Part shown: positions 8,311 to 14,789 of the stretch, one piece after another
How positions within the stretch are numbered: position 1 is the stretch's first letter
Layout of the letters: each line of letters opens with the position of its first letter
DNA from: Desulfohalobiaceae bacterium S24
GTDB lineage: Bacteria; Desulfobacterota; Desulfovibrionia; Desulfovibrionales; Desulfothermaceae
Direction of reading: 5' to 3'
Assembly: GCA_011389765.1 (NCBI GenBank)
Contig: JAABTT010000025.1
Location: 1 to 40,829, forward strand
DNA: 40,829 nucleotides
Made by a program: the position numbers and the translations under genes
Notes under the pieces: model-generated
The model's input: the letters and a program-made list of their open reading frames with translations, nothing else
What the model was told of the DNA's origin: nothing
Database searches by the model: none

Positions 8311-8801
8311 AGCTGCCTCAGCCCAGGCCTGCTTTGAGGCGATTCGCAGCCTCCTATCTGCGGGCCGCTCCTCTGCCTCATATATTCACCGGCCTCAGCC
8401 TGACCGCCCTTGCTGGTCAGCTGATCAGGCAGGCCGATTTGTGCTCGTTTCAAGCACTGGAGTCGAGCGCCTGGCACTGGCTGGGGCTCATGTTCAGCCT
8501 CGGAGTGCTCTTCTGCACCTCAAGCGACGCCTACTGCCGCTTTCTGGAATACCGCCGATTCAAAAGACTCTTTCGCCGCTTCGGATTCCGCCCCAAATTG
8601 TTCCGGGTCACCGGCCGCTCCCGCTGCCAGCGGGACGCCATGCTCCAGGCCGCCAGGGAATGCGGGCTGGCCGCACAAGCGGCCCGGGAATTCCAGGCCC
8701 AGGGCTATCGCTGGTACCATCTAATTCCGGATCAGGTCATGGCCAATCCCCTTTTTTTCTTCCATCCCCGATTTCTACGTTCCACCTTCTGGCCGGGATG
8801 A
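8307..8801 (+). CDS. Small membrane-associated protein of unknown function
   Basis: I do not recognise this 164-residue protein. It has two hydrophobic stretches (about 25-42 and 58-75). After these comes a strongly basic segment (RFLEYRRFKRLFRRFGFRP, about 80-98), then a soluble part with three cysteines overall in the C-terminal half and a tryptophan/tyrosine motif GYRWYHLIPD. The GTG start at 8307 shares bases with the stop of the upstream permease (GTGA), which argues for a real, coupled gene. A longer in-frame extension back to 8193 only overlaps the permease and is not needed. It could be an accessory factor of the importer or be linked to the following mannose pathway gene. Confidence 0.6.
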   Translation: MKLPQPRPALRRFAASYLRAAPLPHIFTGLSLTALAGQLIRQADLCSFQALESSAWHWLGLMFSLGVLFCTSSDAYCRFLEYRRFKRLFRRFGFRPKLFRVTGRSRCQRDAMLQAARECGLAAQAAREFQAQGYRWYHLIPDQVMANPLFFFHPRFLRSTFWPG

Positions 8802-8881
8802 AGCATGGACAAAAGCACCGCTCATCAGGCACAATACGCCCGTCATCTATTGGAAATCCGTTCGATTCGAAGGAGAGAGAC

Positions 8882-10318
8882 ATGATCATCCCGGTTATTT
8901 TATGCGGCGGGTCGGGAACCCGGCTCTGGCCGCTCTCCAGAAGCCACGTCCCCAAGCAGTTCCTGCCCCTGGTTGACGAGCATTCCATGTTTCAAAACAC
9001 CCTGCTCCGATTGAGCGGCCTCGAGGTGTCCGACCCCATTGTTATCTGCAATCAGGAACACCGCTTCATGGCAGCCGAGCAGCTTCGCGAGCTGGAAATC
9101 ACCCCTTTGTCCATCATCCTCGAGCCGGAAGGTCGGAATACGGCCCCGGCCATTTCCGCTGCCGCCCTGCAGGCCCTGCAGGGTGATTCCAATCCCCTGC
9201 TCCTGGTTTTGCCGGCCGATCACCATGTTGAAGACCTTCCAGGTTTCAGCCGGGCGATTTTAAAAGGCAGCCGTCTGGCTGAACAGGGTTCTCTGGTCAC
9301 CTTCGGCATCGCACCCCGGCACCCGGAGACCGGATACGGCTATATTAAAAAAGGAAAGACCATCGCCGCGTTCCAAGATATGGAGGAACCCGAAGCCTTT
9401 GGCATTGAATGCTTTGTGGAAAAGCCGAACCTGGAGACTGCGCGGGACTATTTCCAGTCCGGTCAGTATTGCTGGAACAGCGGGATGTTCATGTTCCAGG
9501 CCGCTGTCTATCAACAGGAGCTCAAGCAGCACGCCCCGGCGATCGGCGAGGCCTGCCAGGCCGCCTTTGATCAGGCGGCTGCGGATCTCGACTTTCTCCG
9601 CTTGGACCGGGCAGCCTTTGGATCCTGCCCGAATGAGTCCGTGGACTACGCTGTCATGGAAAAAACCTGTAACGGGGTGATGGTGACCATGGAAGCCGGC
9701 TGGTCCGACCTGGGCTCCTGGAATGCTCTCTGGGAGGTCAAAAGCAAGGATCAAGACGGAAACGTCACTTCAGGCGACGTCCTGACCCATGAGGTGCAGG
9801 GCTCCTTTCTTCAGGCCGGAAGCCGGCTCCTGGCCGTAGCGGGTGTGCGGGATCATATAATCGTGGAAACCGCGGACGCGGTCATGGTCGCTCCCAAAAA
9901 CAGGGTTCAGGATGTCAAGCAGCTGGTGACCAGCCTCAAACAGCTAAATCGCTGTGAAGCCCACGATCATAAAAAAATCTACCGCCCCTGGGGCAGCTAT
10001 GAAACCATGGATCTGGAAGACCGCTTCCAGGTCAAGCGGATCACGGTCAATCCCGGAGGGAAGCTCTCCCTGCAGAAGCATCATCATCGGGCCGAACACT
10101 GGGTGGTGGTCAAAGGCACGGCCAGGATCACCAACGGGGAGACCGAAATCCTCCTGAGCGAAGACCAGTCCACCTACATCCCTCTGGGACGGGAGCACCG
10201 GCTGGAAAATCCCGGCAAAATTCCCTTGGAGCTGGTGGAAGTGCAAACCGGGAGTTACTTAGGGGAGGATGACATCGTCCGGATGGAAGATGTCTATGGC
10301 AGGAAGCTCAAACATTGA
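8882..10318 (+). CDS. manC: Mannose-1-phosphate guanylyltransferase / mannose-6-phosphate isomerase (type II, bifunctional)
   Basis: A 478-residue protein of the ManC/AlgA/CpsB family. The N-terminal nucleotidyltransferase domain carries the signature GGSGTRLWPLSR (about 8-19) and FVEKPN (about 178-183), and makes GDP-mannose from GTP and mannose-1-phosphate. The C-terminal cupin (type II phosphomannose isomerase) begins at about residue 365 (YRPWGSYE) and contains the histidine-rich QKHHHRAEHW metal site near 400. Length fits the bifunctional family. ATG 8882 has a strong AAGGAGAGAG ribosome binding site; the open frame extends 209 codons upstream but only through other genes. GDP-mannose would feed exopolysaccharide, lipopolysaccharide or protein glycosylation. 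The stop codon TGA is the beginning of a TTGAATA-type repeat, and a bidirectional terminator lies 170 bp downstream. Confidence 0.93.
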   Translation: MIIPVILCGGSGTRLWPLSRSHVPKQFLPLVDEHSMFQNTLLRLSGLEVSDPIVICNQEHRFMAAEQLRELEITPLSIILEPEGRNTAPAISAAALQALQGDSNPLLLVLPADHHVEDLPGFSRAILKGSRLAEQGSLVTFGIAPRHPETGYGYIKKGKTIAAFQDMEEPEAFGIECFVEKPNLETARDYFQSGQYCWNSGMFMFQAAVYQQELKQHAPAIGEACQAAFDQAAADLDFLRLDRAAFGSCPNESVDYAVMEKTCNGVMVTMEAGWSDLGSWNALWEVKSKDQDGNVTSGDVLTHEVQGSFLQAGSRLLAVAGVRDHIIVETADAVMVAPKNRVQDVKQLVTSLKQLNRCEAHDHKKIYRPWGSYETMDLEDRFQVKRITVNPGGKLSLQKHHHRAEHWVVVKGTARITNGETEILLSEDQSTYIPLGREHRLENPGKIPLELVEVQTGSYLGEDDIVRMEDVYGRKLKH

Positions 10319-10345
10319 ATATTGAATAGAGAATATTGAATATTG
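10314..10345 (+). repeat. ATTGAATA heptamer array at the manC stop
   Basis: Four near-tandem units (ATTGAAT, ATTGAATAG, ATATTGAAT, ATTG) start inside the last codon of manC, and the TGA stop belongs to the first repeat unit. Confidence 0.6.
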
Positions 10346-10346
10346 C

Positions 10347-10380
10347 AGCTATACTTACGGTCGTCATAAATTGAGGTTTT
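10347..10380 (-). repeat. 34-bp dispersed unit, copy 2
   Basis: The reverse complement matches 327-360 at 31 of 34 positions by eye. Heptamers lie on the same relative side in both copies. Confidence 0.65.
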
Positions 10381-10480
10381 CATTATTCGGAAATACTATT
10401 CTACATGATTTCTATAAGATTTCATTGAAGGCAGATACAAACCGCAATTTATGCCAACTTCTGGTATAAGAATATGATGC

Positions 10481-10516
10481 AAAAAAAAAAGCGGTTGCTG
10501 AGCAACCGCTTTTTTT
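10481..10516. terminator. Bidirectional intrinsic terminator between manC and the PEBP gene
   Basis: AGCGGTTG (10490-10497) pairs with CAACCGCT (10503-10510). Ten A residues precede the stem and seven T residues follow, so it can end transcription from manC on the plus strand and from the PEBP gene on the minus strand. Confidence 0.85.
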
Positions 10517-10611
10517 CCTGTATTCCATTTTGCAATCGGGGTGATGTGTCTTGTGTCTCGTTTATACCGTTGGCAGCGATATATTTTAACCACCTCGGTC
10601 GCAAAATGGAA

Positions 10612-11082
10612 TTATTGCTGCTCGAACATACCGGTGTACTCGGCCTTGTCCAGCACCTTGCCCTTTATGGCTTGTTCAAAATCAGCCAGGCTCGCCCGGG
10701 AGTCCAGATCCAGGGATTCGGTGTTCAAGGCATAGAGGGTGCAGACATAGGGATGCTCGCCGGTTCCAGCCGGGGGCTGCGGTCCGCCGTACCCGCCCTT
10801 TCCGAACGAATTCGTCAACTCCCTCGCCCCCTTCGGCATCTGCTGTCCTGAAGCGCCTTCTTCCAGAGACCGGGTTTCGTCCGGAATATCAATCACCATC
10901 CAGTGGATCCAGTTATTGGCCACCGGATGGGGATCGAGCATGGTCAAGGCATAAGACCGGGTCCCTTGGGGCGGATCAGACCAGATCAAAGGAACGGAGA
11001 TATTCTCTCCCCCGGCCCCGGGCATCGCATACTTCAACGGAATTGAAGCCTTGTCCTGATACGCTGGTGACTGCAACTGCAT
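10612..11082 (-). CDS. YbhB/YbcL family Raf-kinase-inhibitor-like (PEBP) protein
   Basis: A 156-residue phosphatidylethanolamine-binding-protein family member. Characteristic segments are SPLIWSDPP-like PLIWSDPPQGTRSYAL (about 31-46), the ligand-pocket DPHPVANNWIHWMVIDIP (about 51-68) and a GGPQPPAGTGEHPYVCTLYAL segment around 98-118. Bacterial members (YbhB/YbcL) are small cytosolic or periplasmic proteins of poorly defined role; no signal peptide is visible, so this one is probably cytosolic. The ribosome binding site AAGGAGG lies just upstream of the start. It stands alone, convergent with manC across a bidirectional terminator, and heptamer repeats lie in its upstream region. Confidence 0.88.
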   Translation of the reverse strand: MQLQSPAYQDKASIPLKYAMPGAGGENISVPLIWSDPPQGTRSYALTMLDPHPVANNWIHWMVIDIPDETRSLEEGASGQQMPKGARELTNSFGKGGYGGPQPPAGTGEHPYVCTLYALNTESLDLDSRASLADFEQAIKGKVLDKAEYTGMFEQQ

Positions 11083-11106
11083 GATGACACCTCCTTGTGT
11101 TTATAG

Positions 11107-11154
11107 AATTGAATATTTAAGATTGAAGATATAATCAATATTCAATCTTCAATC
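11107..11154. repeat. Heptamer repeats forming a hairpin at the end of the radical SAM gene
   Basis: ATTGAATATTTAAGATTGAAGAT is followed by ATTCAATCTTCAATC. GATTGAAGAT (11121-11130) is a perfect inverted partner of ATCTTCAATC (11145-11154). On the minus strand the repeat encodes the last residues (GIED) and the TGA stop of the radical SAM gene. Confidence 0.65.
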
Positions 11155-12239
11155 CCAAAGGCCTGCTTCAACAAGTGGGTATCCAGCCCGCCGAGTTCTT
11201 TCGGGGTGATGCCGAGCACAGCCCGCCAGACCGCATCGGATTCCATGCAGAAATAGAGCTGGCGGTCAAGTCCCCCCTGGCGCAGCCGTTTGACTATGAA
11301 CCGGAACTGCTTGACTCTCAAGGGGCGCAGCAGACGCATTTTCCCGTCCAGGCCGGGGACATACTCCTGATAAATGTATCCGGCCTCCGGCCACTGCCGC
11401 GCTATGAAATCGAACAATTCCGGCATACCCCGAAACGATCCCAAACTCAGATAGGCGATATCGGCCGGCCGGAGGTAATCAAAAAGCATCTCGATGATTT
11501 CGGAATAGCCCTCTTCCCATGCAGGGTACATGATGATCGGATCGAAATGCAAGCAGACCCGGAAACCGGATCGAACACAGTCCCTGGCCGCGGCCAGGCG
11601 CTCTTCCAGGGCGGCGACGCCGCGTTCCTCCGCATCCACCACCTCAGGAGAATTCAAGGACCAGGCCGGCAGCACCCTGTCCGGGCGCTTCACGGCATCC
11701 ATCCAGGACAGGTCCACGACTTTTGATTTGAGCTCTAGACAGCAATTGGGGTAATTCCCCAGGAAGGCAAGCAAATCACGGCTGTAGCCGGTGATGGGTT
11801 CCAGGGCCAGGGAATCTGTGAACTCCCCGGTTCCAACCCGAAACTGCCTCTTGGGACTGCCTTGAAATTTTTCATCCAGCTCCCTCCACAGGTCGTCCTG
11901 ATTGGCCCAGACCTTGAGGACCCGATCCTGAAAATAGGCCTTGAGAATGCAGTAGGAACAGGCAAGCGGACAGTTTTCCCCGATATGAATAATCCGGTAG
12001 CCGCAGCAGCGGTAGTGCTTTGTTCCCGGACAAAAACGGAGAAATCGGCCTTTATAATGTTTCAAATACAAAAATGCCTGCTCTTGATCCGGCACAAGCG
12101 CCTCACCTGCCCTGAGCACTTCCTGTTCCAGATCCGGCAGCCGGTCCCGAACCCGCCTGGCCAGGGCCGTGTTCTGCACATCCGCATCCATGACGATTTT
12201 CTGGATATTCCGGAGATAGGCTGGAAGCTGGTAGATCAT
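11142..12239 (-). CDS. SplB-like radical SAM protein (spore photoproduct lyase family)
   Basis: A 365-residue protein with the radical SAM cluster motif CPLACSYC (CxxxCxxC, about residues 90-97). This is preceded by the family segment FCPGTKHYRCCGYRIIHIGENC, which spans about 69-90 and adds three more cysteines. The pattern matches the SplB/spore-photoproduct-lyase-like DNA photolyase family. True SplB repairs spore photoproduct with an S-adenosylmethionine radical; homologues in non-sporulating bacteria are uncharacterised. Later segments (LELKSKVVDL, WSLNSPEVV, HFDPIIMYP) are also typical. The C-terminal residues GIED and stop are encoded by dispersed heptamer repeat sequence, suggesting the original end was altered. 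It is transcribed alone; the 560 bp upstream is repeat-rich. Confidence 0.82.
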   Translation of the reverse strand: MIYQLPAYLRNIQKIVMDADVQNTALARRVRDRLPDLEQEVLRAGEALVPDQEQAFLYLKHYKGRFLRFCPGTKHYRCCGYRIIHIGENCPLACSYCILKAYFQDRVLKVWANQDDLWRELDEKFQGSPKRQFRVGTGEFTDSLALEPITGYSRDLLAFLGNYPNCCLELKSKVVDLSWMDAVKRPDRVLPAWSLNSPEVVDAEERGVAALEERLAAARDCVRSGFRVCLHFDPIIMYPAWEEGYSEIIEMLFDYLRPADIAYLSLGSFRGMPELFDFIARQWPEAGYIYQEYVPGLDGKMRLLRPLRVKQFRFIVKRLRQGGLDRQLYFCMESDAVWRAVLGITPKELGGLDTHLLKQAFGIED

Positions 12240-12320
12240 CGAGTAGTGCTCTGATTCTGAAGTTCAAAACTCTTTACATTACGCGTAAATTTGAAAGATT
12301 TTCTGGCATGCTTCATAACA

Positions 12321-12535
12321 TCCAAAAAGTACTTGACACTTGTTGAGATATCCTATCGCCGTCCGGGTTCTTAGGTAGGCCGCCGCTCTCCGAGCGGCAG
12401 GCCAGAAAAACTAAGTGATTCGGCAAAATTTTGAGCATAGACAACAAAAATTGATCCACAATAACTGAGGGGAGCAGGCTCTCGGAGAGAGCCGCCCTAC
12501 TGAAAGAATTGCAAAAGTGTAAAGTACTTTTGAAG
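12321..12535. repeat. Nested imperfect inverted-repeat element of about 215 bp
   Basis: The left end reads AAAAGTACTTGACACTTGT. The right end read in reverse complement is AAAAGTACTTTACACTTTT. Inside, GTAGGCCGCCGCTCTCCGAG (12375-12394) and CTCTCGGAGAGAGCCGCCC (12480-12498) form a second, inner inverted pair. There is no open frame of note inside. The structure resembles a small non-autonomous palindromic element; target duplications were not identified. Confidence 0.5.
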
Positions 12536-12560
12536 GATTTCGATTTTTTGGATATTTTGT

Positions 12561-12631
12561 GATATTACTTGCCTCTTTTGCAGGTTTCAGGTGTCAGCTT
12601 TGCCGCTGGCATGGCTCGTATGAAACTTCAG
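12561..12631 (-). repeat. Degenerate dispersed repeat, copy 2
   Basis: The reverse complement aligns with 84-205. The match is exact over 17 bp (12615-12631 against 84-100) and partial over the CTGAAACCTGCAAAAGAGGCAA part, followed by AATATCAC. Confidence 0.6.
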
Positions 12632-12640
12632 ATTTTTCCC

Positions 12641-12735
12641 ATCGCTATCGCTATCGGAATCGGTATCGAGAAATGATATGATGAGGATAAAGACTTCGAT
12701 TCCGATAGCGATAGCGATACCGACCGCGATTTCTT
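12641..12735. repeat. Inverted pair of GAT hexamer arrays
   Basis: The bases 12641-12661 (ATCGCTATCGCTATCGGAAT plus C) are a perfect 21-bp inverted partner of 12698-12718, separated by 36 bp. The units GATTCC, GATAGC and GATACC are the same as at 6372-6426. A transcript from purN would form a long hairpin here. Confidence 0.7.
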
Positions 12736-12800
12736 CCCAAAGTTTCTTTTTCGATCAAACTGGACGTCTGCGGCCAGCGGCAGGGCTAACACCAGAAACC

Positions 12801-13490
12801 TTAAAAACCGGTTTCCAGAGGGGGGTTGACCAGGCAGGCGGGCTGATCAAGGCGCAAAGCCGACCGCGGTTCATCAGGCAGAAGCCGGGCCAAGCCGTGT
12901 TCATCAACCCGCATCCTGTCCGCAGCCAGCCACTGCAGGGCCTGGGGGTAGATCCGGTGCTCCAGGGCAAGGATCCGCCGGGCCAGCGGTTCCCGGCCTT
13001 CGCCTGGATAGGCCGGAACCGCGCCCTGGATAATGATCGGTCCATGGTCCAGCTCCTCGTCCACAAAATGGACCGTGGCTCCGGAAAACGAAACCCCGGC
13101 ATCCGCGGCCTGCTGCTGGGCGTCCAGCCCGGGAAAGGCCGGCAGCAGGGAGGGATGGATGTTCAGGATGCGATTGGGAAAACTGTGCACAAAGGCCTTT
13201 CCAATCAAGCGCATATAGCCGGCCAGACAGACCGCCTCCGCGCCGGTCTTCTGCAATTGCTCCACAATAGCTGCATCGTGGCGCTCCCGGGACGCATACT
13301 CCAGAGGGCTGATCACCCGTGACGGAATGGCGTGTTTCCGGGCTCGCTCCAGGCCCTTGGCCAGGGGATCATTGGAAACCACCAGCTTGATGCAGGCATT
13401 TAGCAGACCTTTTTCTATATGATCGATAATGGACTGCAGGTTGCTGCCGCCGCCTGAAAGCAGTACTGCAATGGGCAGTGGTCGGGACAT
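12801..13490 (-). CDS. purN: Phosphoribosylglycinamide formyltransferase (GART 1)
   Basis: A 229-residue PurN that transfers a formyl group from 10-formyl-tetrahydrofolate to glycinamide ribonucleotide in purine synthesis. The phosphate-binding start LSGGGSNLQSII (about 9-20), the catalytic-region motif NIHPSLLPAFPG (about 107-118; Asn and His are catalytic in the family) and the GATVHFVDEELDHGPIIIQ segment (about 130-148) are all present. It is some 20-30 residues longer than many PurN proteins through a C-terminal tail. I start at ATG 13490 (MSRPLP) because the upstream extension to 13538 is encoded by AT-rich TTTTGGATT-type spacer repeats. No clear Shine-Dalgarno is visible. It is separated from the ProX gene by a terminator and read alone. 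Confidence 0.92.
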   Translation of the reverse strand: MSRPLPIAVLLSGGGSNLQSIIDHIEKGLLNACIKLVVSNDPLAKGLERARKHAIPSRVISPLEYASRERHDAAIVEQLQKTGAEAVCLAGYMRLIGKAFVHSFPNRILNIHPSLLPAFPGLDAQQQAADAGVSFSGATVHFVDEELDHGPIIIQGAVPAYPGEGREPLARRILALEHRIYPQALQWLAADRMRVDEHGLARLLPDEPRSALRLDQPACLVNPPLETGF

Positions 13491-13587
13491 AGGCAATTTT
13501 GGATTTTGGATTGTTGATTTCGGATTTGCGCCGGACAAGAACTCTCAAATACTCGCGTATCAAAAAAACAGACACCCTGAAACAAGA

Positions 13588-13616
13588 GAACCCGGCCCCA
13601 TTCCGGGGCCGGGTTC
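13588..13616 (-). terminator. Intrinsic terminator downstream of proX
   Basis: GAACCCGGCCCC (13588-13599) and GGGGCCGGGTTC (13605-13616) form a perfect 12-bp GC-rich stem with a 5-nt loop. On the minus strand it is followed by TCTTGTTTC, and it lies 73 bp past the proX stop codon. Confidence 0.8.
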
Positions 13617-13688
13617 TTTCTACACGTTTTCACTACCCTGAGCAAGGCGCACACATGGCTGCCCTTTGCTCAGTCAGGAATGATGCTC

Positions 13689-14708
13689 TTATTGAGCAGC
13701 CTTTGCCGCTTCCAGCCAGGAATTCCACTCTTCCTGATTGTCGGCGATGAACTCGTCCACATGACGTTCGATATCCCGCTGCTTGTTCTCGCCTTCGAAC
13801 ATCTTGTTGTTCTGGGCGAAAATAGCGTCGATCGGGACGGACATGACTTTAAACAGCTTGGCTGCGGCCGGATTATTCTCAAGGAAATCCATATTGGCCA
13901 CGACATTGATGTCGTTGGGGATGAAGCCCATCTTGATCGGGTCGGTGGCCGCCCCCTGGATCCCGCTAGCATCGGTGTTTTTATCGCCGACGTCATGGGG
14001 GGCATTCAGCCACAGGACGTCTTCGCCGGGTCTCAGTTTAAACACGGTCCAGTTCGGGGTCCAGGTGTAGAAAAAGACCGGCTTTCCGGCGTCGGCCCGG
14101 GCCACGGCATCTGCCATGCTCGCGGAATAACCGGCCTTGATCAAGTTGACATGCTCACTCAAGCCATAGGCCTTCATATGCTTGGCAATGGCTTTTTCGC
14201 AGCCCCAACCCGGAGGGCAGGCCACCAGGTCGGCTTTGCCGTCGCCGTTGTCGTCAAAGGCTTCTTTCACTTCTTCGCGCTTGAAATCCTCCAGAGAAGT
14301 GATGTCCAATTTTTCACACATATCTTTGTCGGCCAGATAGCCCTGCAGGGCCCCGCCTTTGGCCACAAATCCGGCCTTTGCAGCCTTTTCGTTAAAATTT
14401 TCAGGGAGCTGGGCGTCGTGGAGCGGAAACCAGCCATTGGCCCAGTAATCCACATCGCCCTGGGTAACCGCCTGGTAGAAAATCGGGTTGCTCAGATCCT
14501 TGGGCGGGCGGACATCGTACCCAAGTTCAGATAAAGCGCGGCTGTACAGTGCTTCCAGAAAAAAACCTGTGGTCCAGGTTGCTCTGGCCGGCTGAACCGT
14601 AACACCCTTTCCAGGCAGATCCGCCGCGCCCACACTGCCCGCAAAAGCAAGCATCGTGGTCAAAACCATACTCATAACAAACATTTTTAGGTATCCCTTA
14701 AACTTCAT
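13689..14708 (-). CDS. proX: Glycine betaine/proline ABC transporter substrate-binding protein
   Basis: A 339-residue ProX/OpuAC-family binding protein with an N-terminal signal peptide (MKFKGYLKMF, hydrophobic stretch, likely cleavage after GSVGA at about residue 28). Ligand-site aromatics are visible in ARATWTTGFFLEALY (about 42-56), YWANGWFPLHD (about 92-102) and FFYTWTPNWTVF (about 208-219), as expected for a tryptophan cage that binds quaternary ammonium compounds. An internal DDNGDGKADL segment is a calcium-like loop often seen in this family. AAAGGAGG precedes the start. It is the last gene of proVWX, 81 bp after the permease, and feeds the ProW/ProV transporter with periplasmic betaine during osmotic stress. 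Confidence 0.92.
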   Translation of the reverse strand: MKFKGYLKMFVMSMVLTTMLAFAGSVGAADLPGKGVTVQPARATWTTGFFLEALYSRALSELGYDVRPPKDLSNPIFYQAVTQGDVDYWANGWFPLHDAQLPENFNEKAAKAGFVAKGGALQGYLADKDMCEKLDITSLEDFKREEVKEAFDDNGDGKADLVACPPGWGCEKAIAKHMKAYGLSEHVNLIKAGYSASMADAVARADAGKPVFFYTWTPNWTVFKLRPGEDVLWLNAPHDVGDKNTDASGIQGAATDPIKMGFIPNDINVVANMDFLENNPAAAKLFKVMSVPIDAIFAQNNKMFEGENKQRDIERHVDEFIADNQEEWNSWLEAAKAAQ

Positions 14709-14734
14709 AGAACCTCCTTTTGTTGAAGATTGAA

Positions 14735-14755
14735 GCCGGCCCGGTCCGGGCCGGC
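14735..14755 (-). terminator. Intercistronic hairpin between proW and proX
   Basis: GCCGGCCC (14735-14742) pairs with GGGCCGGC (14748-14755) around a 5-nt loop. Only a weak U-run follows on the minus strand, so it is more likely an mRNA stabiliser or partial terminator that tunes ProX relative to ProW. Confidence 0.45.
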
Positions 14756-14789
14756 TCGGGATATAATCTCAGCCGTTTGGCTGGAGATA

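Larger units (their letters stand above)
10319..10611. other. Convergent intergenic region with repeats and a terminator
   Basis: No gene is supported here. The stretch contains heptamers at its left end, a 34-bp dispersed unit (10347-10380, inverted relative to 327-360) and a bidirectional terminator (10481-10516). It also has a perfect 12-bp inverted repeat, ATTCCATTTTGC at 10522-10533 and GCAAAATGGAAT at 10601-10612, whose right arm reaches the stop codon of the minus-strand PEBP gene. The 67 bp between these arms have no obvious function. Confidence 0.5.
12240..12800. other. Repeat-rich intergenic region between purN and the radical SAM gene
   Basis: No gene is supported in these 561 bp. 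They hold a nested inverted-repeat element (12321-12535), an inverted copy of a degenerate dispersed repeat (12561-12631) and a pair of inverted hexamer arrays (12641-12735). The repeats are packed end to end, so this is the most repeat-dense spacer of the window. Confidence 0.6.

Noticed and set aside
8255-8881. 209-codon extension of the manC frame upstream of 8882
   Set aside because: The extension overlaps a permease and another gene; the conserved N terminus and ribosome binding site are at 8882.
12333-12356. Sigma-70 promoter in the left arm of the 12.3-kb element
   Set aside because: TTGACA is present but the following TATCCT is only 10 bp away, far from the usual 17.
12678-13322. 214-codon frame antisense to purN
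   Set aside because: Shadow of purN that starts in the hexamer repeat.
13495-13530. TTTTGGATT-type spacer repeat as the N terminus of PurN
   Set aside because: An in-frame extension exists, but it is repeat DNA and the conserved protein starts at 13490.
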